Source: Gordionus sp. m RMFG-2023 (taxonomy: Eukaryota > Nematomorpha > Gordioida > Chordodea > Parachordodidae). Taken from it: a stretch of DNA of 64,000 nucleotides. Position 1 is the first letter of the stretch. Every line of letters starts with the position of its first letter. Positions 22,600 to 33,690 of this stretch are shown here, piece after piece. The notes under the pieces are model-generated. The model saw only the letters and a list, made by a program, of their open reading frames with translations, was not told where the DNA came from and searched no databases. Position numbers and translations under genes: made by a program. The DNA lies in NCBI RefSeq assembly GCF_954871325.1, contig NC_088777.1:21677366-21741365 (forward strand), in the 5' to 3' direction.

Positions 22600-23244
22600 C
22601 GACCCGGCCTGTAGATTTTTTTTTAAAAAATTATAGGCCCGGCCTGGGGATTTTTTTTTAAAAAATTTTAGGCCCGGCCTGGGGATTTTTTTTTAAAAAA
22701 TTTTAGGCCCGGCCTGGGGATTTTTTATTTTAGGCCCGGCCTGGGGATTTTTTTTAAAAAATTTTAGGCCCGGCCTGGGGATTTTTTATTTTAGGCCCGG
22801 CCTGGGATTTTTTATTTTAGGCCCGGCCTGGGATTTTTTAAAATTTTAGGCCCGGCCTGGGGATTTTTTATTTTAGGCCCGGCCTGTGGATTTTTTTTAA
22901 AAAATTTTAGGCCCGGCCTGGGGATTTTTTATTTTAGGCCCGGCCTGGGGATTTTTTATTTTAGGCCCGGCCTGGGGATTTTTTATTTTAGGCCCGGCCT
23001 GGGGATTTTTTTTAAAAAATTTTAGGCCCGGCCTGGGGATTTTTTATTTTAGGCCCGGCCTGTGGATTTTTTTTAAAAAATTTTAGGCCCAGCCTGGGGA
23101 TTTTTTATTTTAGGCCCGGCCTGGGGATTTTTTTTAAAAAATTTTAGGCCCGGCCTGGGGATTTTTTATTTTAGGCCCGGCCTGGGGATTTTTTATTTTA
23201 GGCCCGGCCTGGGGATATTTTATTTTAGGCCCGGCCTGGGGATA
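22600..23244 (+). repeat. GGCCCGGCC minisatellite, about 20 units
   Basis: Units of roughly 27-38 bp, each with AGGCCCGGCCTGGGGA and either ATTTTTTATTTT or ATTTTTTTTAAAAAATTT. AGGCC-C-GGCCT is a perfect inverted repeat around one base. It is by far the most GC-rich recurring motif in the window. Similar AGGCCCGGC motifs lie in the hAT MITE at 36672-37058, so the array may be an expanded hAT subterminal repeat. Confidence 0.92.
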
Positions 23245-23429
23245 AATTAAATTATATTAAAGCTATCAAAAAAAACTATATCTCAACAAAAACTTTTGTC
23301 TTTCTTTAAATACAAAATTTAATACATTTAAAAAATAAATTATCCTTCAATCAAATTAACATTGTAAATGATTTAATCGTGTCCTTTACAATTTTACATA
23401 TATATGTTTTTATTTATCGTTATTATTAA

Positions 23430-24872
23430 AATTTTATAGACAATCACGACAATATGATGTATAATTTTATTAATTATGAGTGCTGTCAGCTTCGGAAGTA
23501 TAGTATACCTCGTACCGGTGTCAACTTGCATCAAGGTGGGTATGTTGTTGATGCTCACCGTTACGTTGTACGCGTCATATCTAGTATCGTTGATCCCCAG
23601 ATGTAAACTTCCTTGCAGATTATATTTTTTAAGGTCTGTGTTTGAGTCGTCGTCATCGATTACTTCGATGTTCATAGCATGGTTCGTATTCAATTGACAA
23701 TCACGATATTTGTAATCAGAAGATCTGTTTTAAGTATTATTGTCATTATTATAATGGTTGGGCTTTGACGAATATTTCGGAAAACCATTAATATTTTGAG
23801 GGTTGTGTCTGTGCTGACCACGACGGAAATAGTTGGTTCGGTTATCACCTATATAGCAGTCATCCCGTCGATCAGGACTTTGATGATGGTCACAATGATA
23901 GTCATGCCGATTGCCATGGACGTTATACCCTCTATTGTTATATCAATCGTCGTAGTAGTTATCGTTACGATTATCAAAACGGTTGTGGTTATAGTGACAA
24001 TTATCGTATCTTTGATCAAAACGATTGTCTTGGAAGTTGCTGTGCCGTCCATCGAATCGTTTGTCGCGGCCGTTGTCGTAGCGTATCTTATAAAGTTCAT
24101 CAAATCGTTTGTCGCGGCAATAGTCGCAGCTTACATCGTAACATTCATCGAAATGCTCTCCGGGGCGATTGTCATTGGTGAACTGGGCTTTGTTGATAAG
24201 AGATTTACCATGTGCGTGAGAGTCCTGAATGGGTTTTGTTATTACGTAACTATTTTTGACTCTGCCCATGTGATTAACCTCTTGTACTCCAGGTGATTCA
24301 TCCAAATGAAACAATTTCATCACGCCCTTGATGTCACTTGGCTCTGGTGTCTTCCTCTAGACCTAGATTGTAAATATCTTCTATAATCATAGAGCTCCTG
24401 ACCGCTTTCCTGACATCTTTGGAATTCGAAGCAACTCTCACTTTCTCAATAATGCGCTGAATGCCATTGAATTTGCATTCTTTATTGAGTCGTGCTACAC
24501 GTGTGACCCAAGCCGAGGACGTCTTCTCCTTGCCTTGAGTGGCAGCATAAAATAATGACAGTTTGGCGTTCTCAGTCTTCGATGGATGTTGTAGCTTGAA
24601 TTTGCCAATCAGGGCGATTGGGTCCTGGAAGTCTGCCTCTGTGCAAATTGCTTCAATGTTATTGAATTCGTCATCTGGATGACTTCGGAGAAACAACGCG
24701 GCCTTTTCTTCGTTGGAAATCTTGCTGGTGTCAAAGAAATTCTATAATTTCCCTATGTAGGCGCTGTCATCGCTACTGAATTTAGGGAAATCCAGCTTGA
24801 CGAATTCAGTCATATATGTGGAATTGTTCAAAGCATCCATCGCGAAGTTCGGACGTAATTTGGCCTCCATGT
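23430..24872 (-). mobile_element. LTR-retroelement gag and protease relic, fossil
   Basis: On the minus strand, a gag-like part (about 24870-24334) is followed by an Asp/Arg/Asn-rich linker (about 24320-23940) and an aspartic-protease-like part with QVDTGTRYTILPKL (about 23690-23480). The order gag, linker, protease fits a Ty3/Gypsy-type element. It is broken in several places, has no visible LTRs and no recognisable polymerase, and looks old and truncated. Its GC content exceeds that of its surroundings. Valine-rich plus-strand frames over it are shadows. Confidence 0.7.
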
Positions 24873-24879
24873 AAGAATT

Positions 24880-25690
24880 CAATAGAATCTCCCATTAAGT
24901 AATAATATCATCATGTCATATTTTATTTTTATACAAATTACATTTCAATTTTTTATTCCCCTTTCACTAAAAACAATTTTTCTTTATATATCTTTTTTTA
25001 ACAATAAAAAAAATAACTAATTGTGTGAAATACAAATTGATATTAAAAAACGTTATAAAAAAATGTTAAAATAAAATTTTCAATGATTAAATTTAAATAC
25101 AAAGTGAATAAAAAAAATGTCACATTAAAATGATATATAAAAAAATGTTAATATAAAATTTTGACCGAAAGGTATAATCACTATTATTTAACAAGAAAAT
25201 ATACAAAACTATGGAATGCATGTAGAAAGGCCAAATCTTCAGAAAAGATAAAAAAGGTATTTAGTTGAAAGTTGCATGCATAACATAAAATATCCTATAC
25301 AATAGAATATGGTAATAAAAATTTGTAAAAATATCAGCTATGCTAAAGGCAATTGAGTTGTATTCAATAACCAAACCAAAATCTGATTTCATGATAACAA
25401 TTCCATTGATTTACCAAGTTGCAAAATTGCTGACCTATGATATTTCATAAAAGTGATAATTCATAGAGCATTGTTTTTAATTTAATCAATCAATCATCAA
25501 ATTAAGGAGAAAATTCTAATTCTTTGGCAAACTTGATGATCTATCAGCTAGTAATAATATAAATGCAAATATTTACTTATACATAAAATGTTGTTCTCCA
25601 GATTAAGTTTGCATCTACTCATGACATGGATCCATTCTTCAATAAAATCTTAAACATTGATAATGTGAAAATCTAATTATTAACCCTCTG
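24880..25690. other. AT-rich DNA, nothing recognised
   Basis: A short direct repeat with TGTTAATATAAAATTTTGA near 25070 and 25145 is the only structure. No coding or terminal signals. Confidence 0.4.
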
Positions 25691-26072
25691 ATTGTCGTAT
25701 TGGGATATGGAATCATGTGGGATTCGGAATCCCAACGTGGGGATTCAAGCTTAGTTTTATTCGGGATCTTTTTTTTAAAATATTTTTTTTACAAATATCT
25801 AAAAAATATTTCGAATCCCCATGAAAAAAAAATTCCGAATCCCCATGAAAAAAAAATAAATAATATAATTACTTTTTCTTCTCTTTTTTTGCGGCTGGCA
25901 CCATATAATTAAAAGGCCAATTTAAAAAAAAAGTAAATAGTATAAAATTAAGGCATATAATGAATGAAAAGGGATGAGGTTACAACTTTTTTGTTTTAAA
26001 AAATATTAAAAAATCCGAATTATTGCAACAATTATTCAATGCAATATGGCATTTCGTTGAACAATTAAGCAG

Positions 26073-26600
26073 AGACCCGAACCATTATTTATAACGGTTC
26101 AGTTTGGTTACGGTTCAGTTTGTAAAAAATTATAATGGTTACGTTTTGGTTACTATAAAGGTTCGGTTCGCTTCAGCTAATTATAAAGGTTAATAAAGGT
26201 TGATTTTTTTTATTGAAGCAACACCATCTTCTAATTTATTTTTCTTATAAGCATCTATGAATTATATATAAAAAAAATATATAAGATTCAAAATAACTCA
26301 TTTTTAAATATATTATTTGAACTTATAAGTAATATATTTTCAAGTGTAAATGGATTCCTTTTTGTTCGTTTTGACGATAAAACAAATTTTAGCACCTAAA
26401 CAGCCCTTTCCACAGAAACTTGTGTTGCGGGAATAGCCATTACTAACGTTTATATAATTCTGGATATTGAAATTATTTCCTTTCTAAAATATAAAAACTG
26501 ATCCGGTTTAACCGTTTTTAAAAAGGTTCTTGCACCTTCAAAAAATAATTACATCGGTTCGGTTACGGTTATGGTTCAGATATTTATAACAAATATAATT
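26073..26600 (-). pseudogene. hAT relic in left arm (GGTTACGGTT ends)
   Basis: Starts CAGAGACCCGAACC with repeated GGTTACGGTT/GGTTCGGTT motifs. The minus strand then carries a hAT dimerisation core, seen intact in the right-arm copy (44277-44460) as MAIPATQVSVERAV and KRNPFTLENILLISSN, with one stop. The other end is near 26590, also with GGTTCGGTTACGG. The middle of the gene is deleted. Confidence 0.75.
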
Positions 26601-26840
26601 TTTTTAAAAAAAAATATTTAAGGGGATTCGGAATCTTTTTTTTTAAAAACAATTAAATTATATTTTTTTGCCGCCGGCACCAGAAAATTTTATTTTTTAG
26701 AGATATTTGATATGTATTACTTTTATGCTTTAAATCATTAAATACTCGAAAATATGGTTTTAATATAAATTAAATGTAAAAAAATAAATATTATTTTTAA
26801 ATTAATAATTTAGACAAATTAGAAGAAAAGAAAGCGAATA

Positions 26841-27300
26841 TAGGTGCGTGCCTAATTCTTTATTCACGGCCCGCCCGCTCACGGTGGCAATAAAAACATT
26901 CACGCCCATTCACGCTTACCACTAAATAATTTTCGACCCGACCCGACCCGCCCGCTCACTAAAGGCAATATTTTGATTCACGCCCGAAAATTCACGGTGT
27001 TTTTAAATTTTTCAAAACTTTAATGCTATAATTTTTTACACTTTTTTGAATTTATTCGATTTATTTCTTTAATTCCATAATCCATAATAACAAAAAATAA
27101 ATACATATAAATCCAAATTTTAACTTAGAAACACAAGAATGTCTATTTTTAAAATTTTAATTGTGTACGCCTTTTCTCTAATAGGCGATTGGCCATAGAA
27201 AATAACCTTTCACTAGAAGCCGAATTTCCCAGGGTTGACAAAATTTTACTCTCTAATTTTCTCAAAAAAGGAAATAAATTTTCCTACTTTCAAAACTTCA
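26841..27300 (-). pseudogene. hAT relic in left arm (CCCGACCCG end)
   Basis: The terminus TAGGTGCGTGCCTAATTC is followed by GC-rich motifs CACGGCCCGCCCGCTC and GACCCGACCCGCCCGC. About 320 bp inward the minus strand encodes the hAT dimerisation core, clearest in the right arm (43520-43602) as ANSASSERLFSMANRLLEER. Similar CACGCCC motifs at 30985-31096 may be the other end of the same element. Confidence 0.72.
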
Positions 27301-28499
27301 AAATATTACGATTGTTATTTGTTTTATTTTTTTAAATTCTATTTTGATAATATTGATATTGGTATAATTTAAAAAAAAAATCATAAAACACTAAAATATT
27401 AAAACAATTATAGAAAAATATGTAAAAATATTTAAAATTACTAAATAAAAATATATATTAATGTATCGAAGGCTCTAAAAGGAGCTTAATTTAATAATGA
27501 AAATATACCTAAAAAACAAGTATAATTGTGTTTAAAATTTTCCAATTGAAGTTTTTGTTTAAGAAATAAGGATTCGCGATTTTCGTTTGTTATGCTAAAA
27601 AATTTTCGTGATAAAGTTTTAAAAAAAATATATGTAGGTGAAAAATTGCCGTTAGTTGAAATGACTATTGGCGAAATATAAAGTTATTTAATTTTGAATA
27701 TTTATTAATTTTTTTATTTCCCAACGGCTTAACCTGCACCCCCTGGTCCCATTTGTTTTATGGGATGAATCTTTTAAATTCACACAGCTTTCATCGGTAG
27801 ATGCTGATGCTTCATCAGAATCATCTAAAAATATGTTTCATCAGAATCATCTAAAAATATGTTTCATCTAGTATATATATAGTTTTTTATGAATGTAGGA
27901 TGAATTAGGAATGTTATAAATGACAGTTGACATTGACTTATGCATAATCTAATTTTATATCATTCACATTTTTAAGATTGTTTTGTAAATATCTTCCTTT
28001 TCTTCGTCTATTAAAAACTTAAGGCTTTTGAAATTAGGATCTAGAATTAAGCCTACCTTAAGTGCTTGAGAATAAATTTTAAAGTTTAAGTAAAAAATCT
28101 AGCGACAAGATACCTAATAAAAGAAAATAGAACTAGGAACGTGACACCAGATGTTGTTTCTAAAATGCAATATTTTTTGTTTTCAAAAATTTTTCTTTTT
28201 TAAAAAAGAACTAAATTAAATTAGAAAATATGTATTTTAATTATAAAATTGCAAATTTATATTTATAAAAATAATTAAAATTTCCGTGATTCATGGGAAA
28301 TTCATACTTTTAAGAGTCGTGTGTGTTAGAGAAGGACTACGAGTACGAGGTTGAGAATAATTGATTTATTTAAAGATAATATACAATGAATTTAATTAAT
28401 GTTAAATACAATCGATTAATAAAATTATTTTAAATTAACAATTTCGTATATAAGAAAAATATAATTCTGTTTTCTGATTTTTTTCATGCTTTATATATC

Positions 28500-28545
28500 T
28501 ACTAGTAAATAGCCCGTCAAAAATGACGGGGAATGAAAATTTTCT
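28500..28545. other. Short hairpin, possible element end
   Basis: GCCCGTCAAAAATGACGGG is a 7-bp stem (CCCGTCA/TGACGGG) around a short A-rich loop, preceded by TACTAGTAAATA. It looks like a conserved repeat-element head, but no second copy is in the window. Confidence 0.35.
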
Positions 28546-28599
28546 TCTAACTTTTATGCATGTTACCTGTTATTTGAAAATAATATCCAATTTTTATAC

Positions 28600-29690
28600 T
28601 TATTACATCCTCATCCCTTCAGGCCAGGTATAATCCATTAAAACTAAGTGCTATGGTTTGAGTAAAAATAAATTTAAAGCATTTACTTGATAATACCAAT
28701 ATTATTTGTTAAATATTACTGATTACTTATATCTAATATTTAATATTTAAAAAAATTTTCAGGCAAAGTCCAAAGCCATATTAATTATGAAAATTCTTCC
28801 AAGCCCAATGAAAGATCATAATAATTTTGGTAGTTGAGAACTGAAATAAAATATTTAAATAATCATAATGAATTTAAAAATACAATCAAAATTCAGATTT
28901 TCAGGCCTTGGTTTTTTGATCAGGTCAAGCCCAGGCCTGCAAAAAAATTTGTTTTGGGCCAATGTCTGATCTATAATTAATAATAAAAAAATTCTCAAGC
29001 GTCCAAGCTCATAATAATTTTGAAAAATTTTCCCCAAGCCCAGCCCAATATAATTTATAAAAATATTTTCCAAGCCCAGCCCAACCCATAATAATTGTAT
29101 AAAAAAATTTTCTCAAACTTGGCTAACCGATAGTAATTTTCCAAGCCTGGAGATAAGTAAATCTCTAAAACCCATATCTATTTTTTAGTCTATTTTAACC
29201 TAGCTCACTCCAACAAAGGCCAACCCATTAAGACTAAGAGTGAATACTATTTTTTTGAATAAAAATATATTTAAATTAGATTTTACCTGAGAGCCATATA
29301 AATATTCTGTGCTAAATATTACACCTATGCCTAATATTAAAAAAATTCCCAATCCAGGTCCTTGCACTTGGTTTTCTCAAACCCCCAAAAGACCATAATA
29401 ATTTTGATAATTGAGGACTGAAATAAAATATATAAAAAGTCACAATGCATTTAAAAATACAATCAGAATATGAAAGTTGCATGGGCCTTGGTTTTTGATC
29501 AGGCCTTGCCATGTCTTCAAAAGAAATTTTCAGGCCAATTTCTAGTCCATATTTAAAATTAAAAAATTTACAGGAATCTTAGACTATAATAATTATGAAA
29601 AATGTTTCTCAAGCTATGTCCAAGTCCATATTAATGGTGAAAAATATTTCCCAAGCCCAGGAAAACCCAAATAATTTATTTGATCCAGAA
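28600..29690 (+). repeat. About 595-bp direct duplication rich in AAGCCCA/AGGCC
   Basis: 28610-29100 and 29205-29680 are diverged direct copies, both with ACTGAAATAAAATAT, AAAAATACAATCA, a GGCCTTGGTTTTTTGATCAG block and ATAATAATTTTGA. A third partial copy with TGGTTTTTTGATCAG lies at about 30038-30130. No function is apparent; short frames inside are not conserved. Confidence 0.7.
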
Positions 29691-29869
29691 AAATAGGTCT
29701 GATGTAAGGGGCTTATAAGAATTAAATCTGTCTAATTTCAAAATTATAATCAAATGAAGGGTAAATTTCTGATTTACCTATGATTCTACTGGTGAGCTCC
29801 TGGTATTTATATGAAATTCATGAATACATATTAAAGTACCATTCTGAAAATATGTTCATCCTAATTTAA

Positions 29870-30310
29870 ATTTTAAACAAACCATTTTAAATTTTGATAT
29901 TTCCAATACATGCTCACAGTATACATTGCAACAATTTTACCTATTTTACTCTTAAATTTTAATATTTATATAAAATTTATTAAAAAAGTATATTTAATAC
30001 CATACACACAAACTAAATAATTACCCTTCAACACATGGTTTTTTGATCAGTTCTGGCTGTCTGCAAAAAAAATTTCAGACTAATCTATAACCCATATTTT
30101 AAATTCAAAAATCTTAAAGCACCTCTATTTTAAATTTTATTCAATATGATTTCCATCACATTTTTAAATTTTGATATTTCTAATACATGCTCACAGTATA
30201 CATTGAACAATTTTACCTCTTTTACTCTTAAATTTTAATATTTATATAAAATTTATTAATAAAGTATATTTAATACCATACACACAAACTAAATAATTAC
30301 CCTTCAACAT
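29870..30310 (+). repeat. About 150-bp direct repeat, two copies
   Basis: 29880-30024 and 30155-30310 share TAATACATGCTCACAGTATA-type sequence, a TTTACTCTTAAATTTTAATA block and ACCATACACACAAACTAAAT. A partial copy of the preceding repeat lies between them. Confidence 0.82.
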
Positions 30311-30311
30311 C

Positions 30312-30800
30312 TATATAAATAATATTTTAAATTATATTATATTCAAGTTGGTGCATGCGTGAAACTTCAATATATATATATAATTAATATTTTAAATTTA
30401 TTTATATTCAGTTGGTGCATGCGGTAAAGCATATGATGCCTTTGAAACGGGAGGCTCGAGTTCGAATCCCGGGGATGGCAAAAAAAAATTTAAAAAAATA
30501 AATTAACATTACACTATATAGTCTCCTTAAATTTTAAATACATTACGGAGATACGAACACGATCATCATGTGATTATGGAGATTATATATATTAGATTAA
30601 TATTTTAAATTTATTTATATTCAGTTGGTGCATGCGGTAAAGCATATGCCTTTGAAACGGGAGGCTCGAGTTCGAATCCGATGGCAAAAAAAAATTTAAA
30701 AAAATAAATTAACATTACACTATATAGTCTCCTTAAATTTTAAATACATTACGGAGATACGAAAACGATCATCATGTGATTATGGAGATTATATTAGATG
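30312..30800 (+). repeat. tRNA-derived SINE, tandem copies
   Basis: Two nearly complete units about 214 bp apart, plus a truncated one before them. Each has AGTTGGTGCATGCGGTAAAG (A-box-like), CCTTTGAAACGGGAGGCTCG and GAGTTCGAATCCC (B box), then an A-rich spacer and a body ending GATCATCATGTGATTATGGA. The tRNA-like half lacks a proper 5' acceptor strand, so this is a SINE with an RNA polymerase III promoter rather than a tRNA gene. The copies differ by small indels in the tRNA-like part. Confidence 0.8.
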
Positions 30801-30984
30801 CATAAAATATAATCTTTTCAATTTGAATAATAATATTACAAAATATAATTTCTATACTTGTTCATATAATTATAATACATTTCTTAATTTTGAATAATCA
30901 TCTATGTTTTAACTTATTTCATATCAAGTATATTTTCTTTTTTGCTTAAATATTAAAAATAATCATTTGCATAATGCAACAGTT

Positions 30985-31096
30985 CACGCCCGGAAACAAT
31001 TTTGGGAAGCGTCACGCCCAGTCAGTCCTAATAATATAAAATATATTAACACTGACGCCGTGACACGTGTAATTTCACGGTCCGCGCCCACATCTA
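30985..31096. other. CACGCCC-rich possible hAT terminus
   Basis: Contains TTCACGCCCGGAAAC, GTCACGCCCAGTC, TTTCACGGTCCGCGCCC and ends CATCTA, inverted TAGATG. It resembles the GC-rich end at 26841 and may be its partner, but the flanking 8 bp do not match. Confidence 0.4.
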
Positions 31097-31329
31097 ATCA
31101 TCATTATTTAATTGTTTAGATATAAAAAAATTTCATTGATAAAAGGGTTAAATTATTAAGAAATGGATCTTTCATGGTATTAAGAAGTCTTGGCAGTATA
31201 TGAGGTGGTAAGAATTTATCATCTCTTATATTATGCCCTGTGCAATTATTAAAAAGCATTTGTATTATTTTGGTTAATATTTTTAATTTTGAAATTGGAA
31301 AAATAATTTTATGACAAGAAATCAACCTA

Positions 31330-31500
31330 AGTTGCTAAACATCGACCAAAATATTATTAAAATGTAATAAGACCCCCCATTTATTATTTAATTTTATATG
31401 TATACGAAATCACGAGGTCGAGTCCTATATTATAAACCAGAAATCACTTGGTTATGGATGGGTATTGTAAAACAATAAAAGTATTAAATAAATTTTTTTT
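31330..31500 (-). repeat. Truncated SINE copy (family at 59815-60045)
   Basis: Shares CGACCAAAAT, TTATTAAAATGTAATAAGA, AATCACG-GGTCGAGTCC and a following AAGGATGG-like stretch with 59815-59965. The tRNA-like head present in the other copy is missing here. The orientation is inferred from that copy. Confidence 0.6.
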
Positions 31501-31569
31501 TTTAAGTACCCCTATTCAAATTTTTAGAAGCAGTTGCTTCGGACCTACACCGTTAGTGTTGTTAATCGA

Positions 31570-31870
31570 CTAAATTTAGTTGACTAACAGACGACTAACT
31601 AATAGTTTTAGTCGAAAAATTCGACTAAAAACTTTAGCTATTAAATTAGTCTAGTCGACTAATAGCTACTAAATTAGTCTAGTCGACTAATTTAGCTGAC
31701 TAATTTAGTCAACTAAAACGACTAATTAGTTGACTAAAACGACTAATATAGTCGACTCGAGCGACTAATTTAGTCGACTAAAACAACTAATATAGTTGAC
31801 TAAAACGACTAATATAGTCGACTAAAACGACTAATTTAGTCGACTAAAAGAACTAATTAAGTCGACTAAA
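31570..31870 (+). repeat. 22-bp GTCGACTAA repeat, left end
   Basis: About a dozen units of GACTAATATAGTCGACTAAAAC and variants. TTAGTCGACTAA is a palindrome. It ends where the satellite begins. Confidence 0.9.
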
Positions 31871-31879
31871 TTAAGTCAT

Positions 31880-32530
31880 AATCGTTATTTTTGAACTTTT
31901 TTTAAATTTATTAGGTAAAAATATATGTTGTAAAGAGATGTAAAAATAAAATTTCAGTGAAGATGTACCATCATAGAAAAATATTAATTATCAAAATCGT
32001 TATTTTTGAAAAGTAAATAGGTAAAAATATATATATTGTAAATGTGTTAAAATAAAATTTCAGTGAAGATGTACCATTAGAAAAGTGACAATTGTCATAA
32101 TCGTTAAAAGGTAAATAGGTAAAAATATATATTGTAAAGATGTTAAAATAAAATTTCAGTGAAGATGTACCATATAAAAGTGACAATTGTCATAATCGTT
32201 ATTTGTGAACTTTTTAAATTTTTTTAAACAAATAGGTAAAAATATATATTGTAAAGATGTTAAAATAAAATTTCAGTGAAGATGTACCATAGAAGAGTGA
32301 CAATTGTCATAATCGTTATTTTTGAACTTTTTTTAATTTTTTTATAGTAATTAGGTAAAAATATATATTGTAAAGATGTTAAAATAAAATTTCAGTGAAG
32401 ATGTACCATGGAAAAGTGACAATTGTCATAATCATTATTTTTGAACTTTTTTGAATTTTTTCAAAGCAAATAGGTAAAAATATATATTGTAAAGATGTAA
32501 AATAAAATTTCAGTGAAGATGTACCATTCC
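31880..32530 (-). repeat. 118-bp satellite, about 5-6 units, inverted
   Basis: Each unit carries TGACAATTGTCATAATCGTT, an AGGTAAAAATATATATTGTA block, and AAAATTTCAGTGAAGATGTA. It is the reverse complement of the 37570-38955 array and a diverged relative of 1-1045. Units near the left border are shortened. Confidence 0.92.
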
Positions 32531-32559
32531 CCGAATACTACGGTGCCCCCTTGGCCGAT

Positions 32560-33215
32560 TACATAACCCATCAAAGAGGAAGTAACTAAAAGGATGATTC
32601 AGAATTAAAATCTAAAATTATACAGCTGAACATAATAATGGATTGAAGATAAATAGTGGAAAATTTACCACCTCATCTCAAAATGAGTGATTCGGGAATA
32701 TCTAGATGCCTTAAATCAATGGGATGGAGCAGGAAAAGGGTTGGAAAAGAACTCGATTAAGGAATTCCCCAGATGTTATAAATATTTGTAAAGAATATTG
32801 CCTAAATATGAAGAACGTGTCATTTCAAAATATATTCTATTTAGATGAAACAGGCTTCAATTCCCACGTCATTTCCCACTATGGATGGGCACCTCTGGGT
32901 AAGAGGCCATCCGTCAAACTCCCTCCTTCAAAGGGGAAAAACGTATCGGTTTTATGCACCATAGGAATTAATAGTTTCAAAAATACATGATTATAGACGG
33001 GGCATTTACATCAATAAAGTTCAAAACTTACCTGGATGAATTATCATACATTTTACCGTTGAATTCGCTAATAATAATGGATAATGCCACCATTTACCGA
33101 GTTCATATAATAACAGAAAACTATCAAAATATAGTAAATCTACCACCCTATTCCCCTCAATTAAACCCTATTGAGATTTTTTTGACGTTTTGAAAAATCA
33201 GTATCGTTCTATATA
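32560..33215 (+). pseudogene. Tc1-like transposase relic
   Basis: The frames give LPPHLKMSDSGISRCLKSMG (32660 onward), RNSPDVINICKEYCL, FYLDETGFNSHVISHYGWAP, GKRPSVKLPPSKGKNVSVLC, then IIDGAFTSIKFKTYLDELSY, LIIMDNATIYRVHI and LPPYSPQLNPIE. The catalytic residues D, D and E are all present, but only 30 residues separate the second D from E, against 34 in intact relatives, which implies a small deletion. Frame breaks lie near 32720-32750 and 32990, and the C-terminal helix is lost after about 33195. The family differs from the Tc1-like element at 13170-15691. Confidence 0.85.
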
Positions 33216-33690
33216 CCCCAAACCCAATAACAGAATTCATATAATTGGGCAATTACTAGCCTATTACTTAATTTCACTAATTTCAATTTCACAGCCTTCT
33301 ATTCACATACGATACGATATATCGAAGAGGGAATCCGATCTATTCCTTTGAACAATTAATTTAATAAATTATGACACTAGAGATTATTATATAATATAGA
33401 TATATTTTTTCGTTATATTATGTGCAATAGAAATAGAAAAATAAATATTTTTTGATCTTTTATTATGTAAATAAAATATAGATTAAATAAAGATTTCACA
33501 AGTCATTTTCGAAACTTTAATATAAGAAAGGTAAATTTGATAGAAAATAAAATAAACAATGAAGAAATAAGTTATAAATGATCATATGAAAAAAGTGTTT
33601 ATAAAAAGTTTCGGGATAATATTATATTTTATTTATTTTGTTATTTTTTTATAATTTTTATAATTTTTATTTTTTAAATATTAATTTAAT

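Noticed and set aside
23796-24296. Valine/isoleucine-rich plus-strand frame of 166 codons
   Set aside because: It is the complement of the Asp/Arg/Asn-rich linker of the minus-strand gag relic; its composition follows from that.
30410-30480. tRNA gene
   Set aside because: No 5' acceptor strand pairs with GCCATCC, and the same block is tandemly repeated with a SINE body.
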